Source of the DNA: Plantago ovata
Taxonomy: Eukaryota > Streptophyta > Magnoliopsida > Lamiales > Plantaginaceae
Assembly (NCBI GenBank): GCA_028274465.1
Contig: CM051458.1
Coordinates: forward strand, 12,539,566-12,603,565
Reading direction: 5' to 3'
DNA length: 64,000 nucleotides
Part shown: positions 33,414 through 45,311 of the stretch, in pieces
How the letters are laid out: the number at the start of each line of letters is the position of its first letter
How positions within the stretch are numbered: position 1 is the stretch's first letter
Notes under the pieces: generated by a model
The model's database searches: none
What the model was told of the DNA's origin: nothing
What the model saw: only the letters and a program-made list of their open reading frames with translations
Made by a program: the position numbers and the translations under genes

Positions 33414-34223
33414 GTGTTCAATATGAAACCAAATAATCCAGATCAACTGGTAAGTCTAAATGGTTTTTGGGTGTTATGGAAAGCAAGAAATGAGAAAATT
33501 TTCTCCAGCCAGGTAAGTACCTTGTTTATTATGAGGCAGGAAGTCTACAATCTAAGCAAAGACTCATTTGGTAAGTCTCTCCAAAATCCTTTGCGCAACA
33601 TTCATGTCCAAATCCCATGCAAATGGGAAATGCCGCCAAAAAATTTTGTATGCCTGAATACAGATGGGTCTCTGGTAAATGAAACTAGCCACGCAAGTGT
33701 TGGTTTCATTATCAAAAACTCAAGAGGAGAATGTATACAAGCAACCTCAGAGTACTTAGGACGAGCAAGTATTACCACAGCTGAACTTATAGCTATTAAA
33801 CATGGCTTACATATGTGTAGTAATTTGGGGTTTCTGAATATTATAGTGCAGACTGACTCATCTTATGCCTTCCATTGTTTAAACAGGGAGTGGAAACCAG
33901 CATGGCATCATCACCGAATCATCAAGGTGATTGAAGAAGTTAAAAGTACGATGCAAGTTAGATTCAAACTAATCTACAAAGAAGTCAATGGAGCAGCTGA
34001 TCTTTTAGCAAAAGAAGGAAGTACCACATTAGCAAGGAGAAGTTTAGCAAACAATAGTGCTATTCAGAATCCTTGTACGGATAATATAGAACAATGTATG
34101 TCGAACAAATATAATAGTACTAATCTACCAGTGTGGCTAGCAAAAATTTTAACCGAGGATATTAATGTAACCAAGTATAGAACCATAGTGAGAGATGGTT
34201 CAAACAATGTAAATTATGGTTAA
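33414..34223 (+). pseudogene. LINE ORF2 RNase H (RVT_3) domain
   Basis: The frame encodes LNTDGSLVNETSHASVGFII (first catalytic Asp), SITTAELIAIKHGL (Glu), IIVQTDSSYAF (second Asp) and YKEVNGAADLLAKEGSTTL, the plant RVT_3 pattern. It ends at TAA about 34223, just before the poly-A tail. It removes RNA from the hybrid during insertion. This piece is open, but it is separated from the rest of ORF2. Confidence 0.92.
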
Positions 34224-34346
34224 GTAATGAAATTTGTTTGCTTCTCAAAAAAAAAAAAAGTTCCCTTCAAATTTCAATATGATTAAAAACCCTCGAGAGT
34301 CAAGAATAAAATTGACATCTCATCATCTCCAATCATCTCCCCCACC

Positions 34347-35020
34347 ATGGCTATGATCTTATCAACTCTCACCTTCTTCCTCTACACATTTCTCCTAAAC
34401 TCATTTCCTATTCCATTAATTCCAAGAACAGCTTCACCATCAGACATACTCTACGTCATGTACCCTCCTTACATAAGAGTCTACACAAGGGGCACAGTAG
34501 AAAGACTCTTCCCCCATGATAGCATCCCTCCATCAACTGATCCATCCACACGTCCAGTCAAAAGATATCGAAATTGACCCCCTTTCCAATCTATCCGCCC
34601 GGATCTTCCTTCCCCGTAACCCAACCTTCAAAAAACTCCCTCTCCTCATCTACATCCGCCTTCTCTCCAACTTACCACAACCACCTCAACTTACTAACGG
34701 CAGAATCCAATGTCATCGCAGTGTCGGTGAATTATAGGTTAGCCCCTGAGAATCCACTACCTGTAGCTTATGAAGACTCATGGGCAGCACTAAAATGGGC
34801 ATTTTCGGGAAATGACACGTGGCTGAGAAAGTACCCTGATCTCAGGCGGGTTTATTTGGGTGGAGACAGTGCGGGAGCAAATATAGGCCATCACATGTTT
34901 ATCCGATTCGGGCAGAAATCGTATCCGAACGTAAAATATAATCGATCGATATGTTTTTAAACTTCCCTCATTTCTGGGGGAAGAGCCCTATAGGGAACGA
35001 GTCAGGCGTATCCATATTCG
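34347..35020 (+). pseudogene. Carboxylesterase (CXE) pseudogene, copy 2
   Basis: It starts MAMILSTLTFFLYTFLLN at 34347 with [22 protein letters not shown], then changes frame near 34550 ([20 protein letters not shown]) and again near 34653 ([20 protein letters not shown]...[14 protein letters not shown]). The oxyanion-hole HGGG segment that should sit between PLLIYI and the AFSPTYHN stretch is missing, and the second frame change is at that spot. A further frameshift follows near 34940. The nucleophile motif GDSAG remains. It is the closest relative of copy 1 at 21350. Confidence 0.9.
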
Positions 35021-36074
35021 GACTCAATAGGGAAGATATGGACGTACGCGTACCCAAACAGTACACAGCTAAAAAAAATGGATTATTTACCAAATAGTCA
35101 AATAAAGAAGACCAAATTACCATTTGAATCATACCACACAATGGTAATCAATTTAGTCATACTCCCTCCGTCCCAGAACAGTTGTACCATTTTGCCATTT
35201 TGGGCGTCCCGTTAGAGTTGCACCATTTCATTTCTTTGCAATTTTGGGACATGTATATAATAATTTTATATTCCACTAACACATTTGAGTGACCATAAAT
35301 CACCAATAAAGTAAAAGTAACCTTCACTATCAATATAACTCAATATTTAACTCTCATCTTTATTTTTTGTGCTCAAAAGCAAATGGTGCAACTGCTTGGA
35401 ACGGAGGGAGTATTATTTACCAATTGAGCTAAAAATGAGACTAGATTGAAATTTTTTGGAAGGGGACACGGTTTGGGTGGTCACGTGACCTTCCCCTCTT
35501 GTAGGCCACACAAATTTATTTTTGGACCTTTCTTGCTGTCACAATCAAGAAATTAACAGCCCCACTCTTTCAAAATTCATTTTCTTCTTTTATCTTCCTT
35601 GTTTTCAAATTTCAAAATCAACTCTACCTTCTCTTCTTCACTCTTTTCTGCAACCACAGAGGATAATGAAGAACAAATAGAAATTGAGTCTCATGTTTCT
35701 TCTTCTCCACGTCTCATGGATAATGACCAAAGGCGCCTAAGGTGGGAAGTATAAGAGATGAAAAGACCGATGCCTGCATTTGATTAAGGGATGGAGGCCG
35801 TGAATGTTAAATTCATTGATGTCGAAACAACTCGATTTGAAGCTGTGGTGGTGGCGGTGGTGGCCGATTGGTGGTGGGTGCGTATTACGAGTGATTGATG
35901 GGGGGCGGTTTGGGTGGCGCAGTGGTGTGAGGTGGTTATAGTGGTGGTGTTGTAGTGGTGTGGAGGTGCAGGAGTTATTGATGATGATCTGTTAATGGCT
36001 AATTAATAGTGATTTATTTAATCTGATTTATTAATTTTGGATGAGTAAGAAACAATCCCAACAATTTAGAAAGA
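35021..36074. other. Intergenic DNA with one MITE
   Basis: No gene. Apart from the MITE at 35162-35410 there is a GGTGGTGG-rich stretch near 35840-35960 with no coding pattern I recognise. Confidence 0.5.
35162..35410. mobile_element. Stowaway-type MITE, 249 bp
   Basis: It begins CTCCCTCCGTCCCAGAACAG and ends GGAACGGAGGGAG, with TA on both sides (35160-35161, 35411-35412). Typical Tc1/mariner-derived MITE ends. Confidence 0.88.
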
Positions 36075-36468
36075 GTACTTAAATTAAATTCGGGTACCGG
36101 AATATAAGTGTCGAGGTACTAAAACTATCATAGGTATTCAGTGTCGAGGTACTAAAATACAAGTTTCGAATATTAAATCTAACAAACTCTAAAATATAAG
36201 TATCGGGTACTAAAATATAAGTGTCTAGGTACTAAAACTATCATAGATACTAAGTGTCGAGGTACTAAAATACAAGTTTTGAATATTAAATCTAACAAAG
36301 TACTAAAATATAAGTATCGGGTACTAAAATATAAATATCGAGGTACTACTATCAGAGGTACTAAGTGTCTAGGTACTAAAATATAAGTATAAGGGTACTA
36401 ATATTAGAGGTACGTGTCTAGGTACTAAATATAAGTATCAAGGTACTACAACACAAGTGTCTGGGCAC
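36075..36468. repeat. Compound tandem repeat of AGGTACTAAAATATAAGTGTC-like words
   Basis: The roughly 20 bp word GGTACTAAAATATAAGT recurs about 15 times. Blocks such as TCGAGGTACTAAAATACAAG followed by TTTCGAATATTAAATCTAAC recur at about 120 bp spacing. It is interrupted at its right end by the hAT-like element at 36469, beyond which CTACTAAAA resumes (37074). Confidence 0.9.
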
Positions 36469-37065
36469 CTATGTTTTAAAAGCCGGAACCGGAAGTCAAG
36501 CCGGAGACCCCCCAAAAGGTCGGACCGGGGTTGGACGGTCCAACCGTTTTAGGCCGGATTGAGCCGGTATAGCATATAAAATTATAAAAATATATATATA
36601 TATATGTGTGTCCCGTGTACATATAATATTCTATTTTTCATAATAAAAACGAAATAAGTGTTACTAAAAAATGTATTAATTTTTTTTTGTCCTTCGTAAT
36701 TTTCTAGATCACATAGAACGAAAGTGAGAGCGTAAAAGTTCTAAGAATTACAGACTGAAATCGACTTAGAGCGTTAATCAATAAATAATTAATTTATATA
36801 TAAATGGAATTTATAATGTGTTTTAATATAATGAAGACATAGTAGAAGAAGCAGCTTCTGCAAGGATTTTTTTTCTTTTTCTTTTTTTTTTTTTTCCAAA
36901 ATGACCAAAACCGGAAACCGGTGGCTCGCCGGTTTCCGGCTCACCGGTTCTTTACCGGTTTTTTGGACTCCGGCTGAATGGCGATTTTATGTGTGCTTTT
37001 GAGCCGGGCCCCCGGCTTGCGGCCGAACCGGTCAAACCGGACGGTCGGACCCGCTTTCAAAAAGA
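36469..37065. mobile_element. hAT-like non-autonomous element, 597 bp
   Basis: An exact 8 bp duplication CTGGGCAC flanks it (36461-36468 and 37066-37073). The ends CTATGTTTTAAAAGCCGG and, inverted, TCTTTTTGAAAGCGGG are weak TIRs. The interior near each end is full of CCGGTT/AACCGG words, likely subterminal binding repeats. No ORF. Confidence 0.85.
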
Positions 37066-37073
37066 CTGGGCAC

Positions 37074-38253
37074 TACTAAAAAAGTTACGGATAATTGTAC
37101 CAAGATACTAAAATTAACCAAAAATATTACTAGTATACACTCAAGAAAATAAAAAGGAAAAACATTTAAATCAAACACTATCATAGAAACAAGAGAAAAA
37201 GGTGTGGAGGTACTTATGCCAGCTAGCACATGTCACGTGAGTATTGATGATGTCATTTAGGGGTAAAATTGTATTTAAACCATACACTTTAGATTAAAAT
37301 AAAAGGGAATTTGTGGCATAATTCATATGGTAAAAGATGGAAGCAAATTTGACCATCTATTTGGGCGCCCTAAAAAAACCCTTGTAAATTGAGCCCGTGA
37401 CAATAATTCGGTCCAAAATAAATCGCTCAAGTCCATCTTATATTTTCAGCTATAAAAAATAGTATTAGGCCCGATCTATAAAACTCGTACTAATAAAAGT
37501 GTAAGGGGTTATACAAAAAGACAATCTTTTTACACCACTTGAAGACGATACAAACCAATTCAAACACCAAGAAGCATCAAGAAACCAACAAGGAGCTAAA
37601 AACCAAAGGAAACCCGAGGGACGGAACACCTCCATACTAGAGAACCACTCAAGACTCTTCCTTATACCCAACTCCCACTATGCCGGAAAATGAGGTTAAA
37701 GCGAGCAACTTTAAGAAAGGGACATCGGAGCTCTATCAAATGACAAGCTCCTTCCTTGAAGCAGGATAGTTGTCGACATATGTCGATCCTTTCCCTCCCA
37801 TTAAGCTCACTAACCACCAAGTGACAAGTAAATTAAAGTATACTCATAAGTATAAGTAAGATACCGGAGAAATAAGAGTCCACACTGAAATAAGAGAAAC
37901 TAAACCATTAGTAAAAAAAGATGGAGAAAGCAAGTTAGGAAGGTTCATCTAAACTCCATGAAAAGCCGATTTCTTTTCCATGGTTCCGATAGATTCACAA
38001 CCTATCCTTGCCCCACAATCACTAAACACCACAAGGCCCTTCAAGAATTATCACTTGAATCACCAAGATCCACATATACTTGAAGTTAAACACTAGCAAG
38101 GGAAATTTAAGAATCGACCTTAACCGGATCCTCTAACCAAGTCGACATACCCAAAAAGTGCCCCTCCTTTATTAGTCCACGAACCGAGCAGGTGGAACCC
38201 AGCATATTCCTGGTAAACAGTTTGGAAACTTGGGTTTATATATTTATTATTCA
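37074..38253. other. Intergenic DNA, nothing recognised
   Basis: No gene, clear repeat or RNA is seen. Short frames do not resemble known proteins. Confidence 0.5.
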
Positions 38254-38481
38254 CTCCGTTCCATATAAAAAGCTTATTAAGGTTGATTTTATTTCGAACT
38301 TTGACCGTAAATTACTCATATATTACACATGATTAGTATATAATAGAGTTATATTAGGAAAATATACTTGATTTTCCTTCATAATATAATTTTATTATAT
38401 TTTTTTAGTGTGTAATGTAGGTATAATTTACGGTCAAAGTACGAAAAAAATCAACCTTAGGAAGGTTATTATGGAACAGAG
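38254..38481. mobile_element. MITE of the Stowaway type, 228 bp
   Basis: CTCCGTTCCATATAAAAAGC at the left pairs with the inverse of the right end CTCTGTTCCATAATAACCTT, continuing through AAGGTTGATTT. The TA duplication is not clear on the left. A related, disrupted copy lies at about 59430-59815. Confidence 0.8.
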
Positions 38482-38905
38482 GATCTGAATATACATATTT
38501 ATGTATGAGAGAATAACATGTGGCTTTTTTTTCATTTAGTTTAAGATTTTTGAAGGCATGGAGGTGCATTGTTTATTTCTATATGCAGTTGGATGGAATC
38601 ATTTGAACATGGCGACCAGTGTTAATCTTTTGACTATCCCATGTAGGAGGAGTAGTAGTATATTTTAATAGTTCCAAACCTAGTTGTAAAATACTTTATA
38701 ATCAAATGTGTGCAATGTGTAACCTAGTTTTAATTAGTGAAGTCAGCACGCATCTTGTACTTAATTAATTAGTTTACTCAACCAGGAGCCAGCACAGTTG
38801 TACTGTTTATAAAGCTAGGTACGTAACCTCAAACGTCGAAATACGTACAGAACAACCTCAAATTAACTTGTAGGGAAGGGGAAAAAAGAAAAAAAGAAAT
38901 TTGAA
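38482..38905 (+). promoter_or_regulatory. Duplicated terpene-synthase promoter (copy 1)
   Basis: It closely matches 41500-41869, for example GGCATGGAGGTGCATT and GCAGTTGGATGGAATCATTT. A TATAAA box at 38808-38813 corresponds to 41784-41789. This is the 5' part of a segmental duplication. Confidence 0.85.
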
Positions 38906-39150
38906 ATGGCTACATTTATCACCAACATTCCATATGTTCATCAGTCTTTTAACATGAAATTGAATTTCAAATCCTCATCAATGTTACCATCTGTATCTGT
39001 CCTGTCCAACAATATGGTAACGAGACGCCTTATAATGATCATATCGTAGCCTGATGAAGAAGATCAAGGAGCCAGATGTTATTGTACGACGTTCAGGAAA
39101 CTACAAGCCTACTAAATATGGGACTTTGAATTTATTCATTCTTTAAGAGT
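38906..39150 (+). pseudogene. Truncated terpene synthase exon 1 (copy 1)
   Basis: ATG at 38906 opens MATFITNIPYVHQSFNMKLN, closely matching the start of the gene at 41870. A frameshift and stop follow within about 45 codons (after the ...MVTRRL region), and similarity ends near 39150, about where exon 1 of the other copy ends. No later exon is found. A CAGTGGCGAGGG sequence resembling a hAT end begins at 39161. Confidence 0.88.
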
Positions 39151-39303
39151 CGTAGCCTACCAGTGGCGAGGGAAAGAGGAAAACGCACGAGGTCAAAAAA
39201 AATTTTTTTTTTAGTATTGTAAAATTCAATTTTTTTTTTGTATTTTATTTGCCCCATTACATTAAACTCCTTGGTTGCTATGATATATTTTGATTGTTAA
39301 GTA

Positions 39304-39473
39304 CTCATGTTCCATTATAAAATATTTAGTAAAATTATATTATAAAAATTTAGGTATATATTTTTATAATCGTTAAATATTTTATCATTATAGTTTAAGA
39401 GTAATTGGGAGTCAAAGTTGGAAACTGTTGACTGAAAAAAATTAGTGTGTAACTTACCGTGGGAGGGAGGGAG
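39304..39473. mobile_element. Decayed MITE, about 170 bp
   Basis: The right end GTGGGAGGGAGGGAG followed by TA and the left end CTCATGTTCCATT preceded by TA suggest a Stowaway-type relic. The termini pair poorly. Confidence 0.35.
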
Positions 39474-40728
39474 TATGATGTTATCAAAACTCTTTTAGCA
39501 TACATACACACTATGGTGTTATATTTTTCCGTATATCTTTTTGTGCATTTTCAACTTTGCTATTTGATGTCAAAATTTTTGTATTTTAAACTTGATAATT
39601 TGACTTATTTTGATGGTTATATATAATATAATAATATATACCATTCTTCTAATAAAAATGGGACCAGGGGAGGAATTAAAGTTGGTGGGGGAAAAATTAA
39701 TGAGTATAGCGTATATATATCATTCTTTTAAAAGTTCAGAGAGTCAAAAGTTGAAAAATTATAAAAGTTACTTTTAAATTTTTGAAAAAACGTAAATTCT
39801 ACTGAAATTTTTATTTTTGGAAGGAGGCCCCTGCCGGCACCCCATGGCTCCGCCTCTGAATGGGGCACACGGACTAATAGAAATTCTGACATTGCCCCTG
39901 GTTGTAGCTATGGATTTCAAAGACAAACTAGTTTTAATATTTTAAGCCACTTTTGGACTTATTTGATTTATTTTAGTCCGTTAATTAATAGATAGTTTCT
40001 CTAGGGTTTTTGTTATTTAATTATTTGTTAGTTGTTTAGTCTAGAGATTTAGTTGATTATTGAATTTATCAATTCTTCAGTATTCTGCGGAACCAATGAA
40101 GGTTTGAATTAGCGACTTATTGTCCTTCCTTGCTTGTCCACGCACCATGCATCAGCCCCTCCATGGCAACTCAGATTGATTCTTTAGCCTTCACGATTCT
40201 TTCTTGATCAGTTGTCATGGCTTGAACTTATTGGATGCGATTGATACGTAAGCTTAGTAAAGATCTTCACAACTAGGCACTGAAGCCAAGTGGAGAGAGA
40301 CAGAGCATACATATAATTCATCAATTCATGGATTTTACAATGACTCTGGTGAAATTTATAGAATACACATCTTTATTTTTAGATTGTTTACATTTTCATT
40401 TTTGTCTTTTTTTTTTTCAAAAAATGATCTACGTTTCCTTTTTTGACAAATTTGTATCTCACAACTTTATTTTGAGTTCTGTCACTGAACAAACACCAAA
40501 CTCATTATACAAAACCTACTAAAAAACCATTCCAAAAGCTAAACAATTTTAAAAAATGGATGAGTAGTTACCTTGATTAGAATTCTAAACAACACAACTA
40601 ACCAATAGAAAAGTCACATGCCGATATATAATTAATACCTATATTTTAGGGATAAAGCAGATAAAAAAACATCAACCCTATCTGTACAAAGGTAAAAATC
40701 AAATTAACTGAATAGTAACAAAGAATAA
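39474..40728. other. Intergenic transposon debris
   Basis: No gene. GGCTCCGCCTCTG at 39846-39858 looks like an inverted hAT end that may pair with CAGTGGCGAGG at 39161, but no target duplication is seen. 40380-40535 resembles 59550-59690 in the CCD1 copy B intron (TATCTCACAACTTTATTTTG against TATCTCACAACTTTATTGTG). Confidence 0.45.
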
Positions 40729-41090
40729 GAGCATTCACAACAACTCCCCTAAATTGTCTTTTTGTTTAAATATTGGCAAAAAATCAAAATATGGGTTAAA
40801 ATCATAACAAATGAGTTTCCTTAAAACTTGAATGGACCACCTAAAAAAATAGCGAAAACTCTTCACATGCCTAAACTTGTGCATGTCTAAAACTTTTAGT
40901 GTATTAATAATTAATTTATATACTATATTTAAAATATGTAGTTACTAAACTTATCATTTATATTTATATTAAATTAATAAAAGAGAATCTAATTTTAGTG
41001 AATTGTTAAATACATACTTAAAATATTATAGGGAACGAATTTAAAATGATTTTTGATAAATTTTTATAGGAAACTGTTGTGAATGAATGA
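40729..41090. mobile_element. Possible MITE, about 360 bp
   Basis: GAGCATTCACAACAACTCC at the left and GGAAACTGTTGTGAATG at the right are inverse-related ends around AT-rich filler. No target duplication can be fixed. Confidence 0.35.
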
Positions 41091-41155
41091 TGTACGTAAG
41101 ATCACTCTAAAATATTGCACAACATATTTTTAGATCACAAGGTAACAAACATATA

Positions 41156-41422
41156 TTTCCTCCATTTCATTAATAACTTCCTAAGTTTCTATTTTGGACG
41201 TTATCTTACGTACAAACTTTCTAACCCAAATATGGAAAGTTTTTCAATCCACTTACCACTTTTTTATTATTTCTATCTCCTTCTTTATAACAACTTTTTC
41301 AATCTCTATCATACTTTATCACCCTTTCACAATTAAATACTCATACAAATTAATTCTTTCATATTATTCCTTAAAATTGATAATTTTTACCATTTAAGAA
41401 GTAACTAAAAAAATGGAGGAAG
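41156..41422. mobile_element. Stowaway-type MITE, 267 bp
   Basis: TTTCCTCCATTTCATTAATA at the left pairs with the inverse right end CTTCCTCCATTTTTTTAGTT. TA occurs on both sides (41154-41155, 41423-41424). It abuts a tRNA-like relic on the right. Confidence 0.78.
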
Positions 41423-41487
41423 TATTAACCTATGACCTCTAGTGTCATGACATCTCAGTCTAACCAATTGAGCTAGACCTCATTGGT
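41423..41487 (-). other. tRNA-derived relic (SINE head or tRNA pseudogene)
   Basis: On the minus strand GGTCTAGCTCAATTGGTTAG (about 41478-41459) is a textbook tRNA D-arm and pol III A box. An anticodon-arm-like CTGAGATGTCATGACACTAG and the start of a variable region follow. The expected B box is lost where the MITE begins. Confidence 0.6.
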
Positions 41488-41783
41488 ATGTGATATACAT
41501 ATTTATGTATGAGAAGAATAACATGTGACCTTTTTTCACTTAATTTAAGAAGTTTGAAGGCATGGAGGTGCATTATTCATTTCTATATGCAGTTGGATGG
41601 AATCATTTGAACATGGCAAGCAGTGTCAACCTTTGACTATCCTAGGTATATATATATTTTAATAGTTCCAAATTAACCGTAGTTCTAAAATAATTTATAC
41701 ATTAATTGTATGAAATGTGTACTAATTAGTGAAGTCAGCACGCCATAGTTCACTCAACCAAGAGCCAGCACAGCAGTACTATT

Positions 41784-41789
41784 TATAAA
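41784..41789 (+). promoter_or_regulatory. TATA box of the terpene synthase gene
   Basis: TATAAA in TACTATTTATAAAGCTA, 81 bp before the ATG, matches the box of the duplicated copy in position and context. Confidence 0.65.
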
Positions 41790-41869
41790 GCTACATACCT
41801 CAAACATCTAATACAGAACAACCACAAATTAGCTTGTTAAGGGAAAAAAAAGAAAAAAAGAAAATTGAA

Positions 41870-44443
<2,574 letters not shown>

Positions 44444-45311
44444 ATAAAATAAATTGTAGTAACTTTTATATGTACATTTAAGATTTCTCCTAGCTCCCAA
44501 AAGACTTTTATATGTATTTTTAATTGTACTTTGTTTATATTGGGAGCTGGCTTAAACTGCAATTAATACGAAAATTCACTTGCTCTTACATTTTGTATAG
44601 AAAACATATGCACTATCACTAATCACGTTGAGTGTCATGACTCGTCTTACATGTGTATAACTTGTTTTTGCTATCATCATTCAAGAGTTATACTGATTTT
44701 CTTTTAATTTGCATGGCTTACGTTTAAAGAAGTTATTATAAACTTTTCTTGTTTTTATAAACTAAAACTAATCACATGTCAAGACCACTTAATTATGTTA
44801 TCAAGGAGTATACAAAAATTGATTTTATGATTAATTCAACTGCGCATTGACAATGACAATATAACTTCTCAGCACATTTAACTAATTTAAAAAAAAAATG
44901 CAAGAATATGTTTGTAAACTTAGTTCCTTAAAGAGGTACTACAATATAGATTTTCCAATATTTAAAACTTATCCGACTTATAAAATATTGCAAATATTCA
45001 AATTCCAACTTCTTAAATTAAATGGCATGTTGTTGAATACAAACCGTGGTAACGGTTCAGTTGCTTAGCAAGGCTAGGGATGGATATATTTCATACCACA
45101 TTATTCGAATTAAATACTATGAAGTGCAGAAAAGATAACTTGGTGAAGAACACATATCGTCCACATCCAGAGCAGCCCATGATTTGAAGCTCGAACCTGT
45201 AAATATTTCTCTGGTATGATTTTTTATTTATTTTGTTTTTTGGAGGGGGGCCGGCAGACAGCTATGCACCCCCGTTCCGCCCCTGCTCTAGTCATCATCA
45301 CAGAGAAATAT
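44444..45311. other. Intergenic, nothing recognised
   Basis: AT-rich DNA between the terpene synthase and CCD1 copy A. A CCGTTCCGCCCCTG near 45277-45290 resembles an inverted hAT end. No gene. Confidence 0.5.

Larger units (their letters stand above)
26346..34258 (+). mobile_element. Plant L1-type LINE, about 7.9 kb, apparently full length but decayed
   Basis: Bounded by the 15 bp duplication and ending in a 13 bp poly-A run (34247-34259). The order is a 5' leader with a 27 bp tandem repeat, ORF1 (DUF4283 and CCHC knuckle, long low-complexity tail), then ORF2 with AP endonuclease, reverse transcriptase, zf-RVT-like region and a C-terminal RNase H. Several stops and frameshifts break both ORFs, so the copy is dead. 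It inserted just upstream of the carboxylesterase pseudogene copy 2. Confidence 0.95.
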
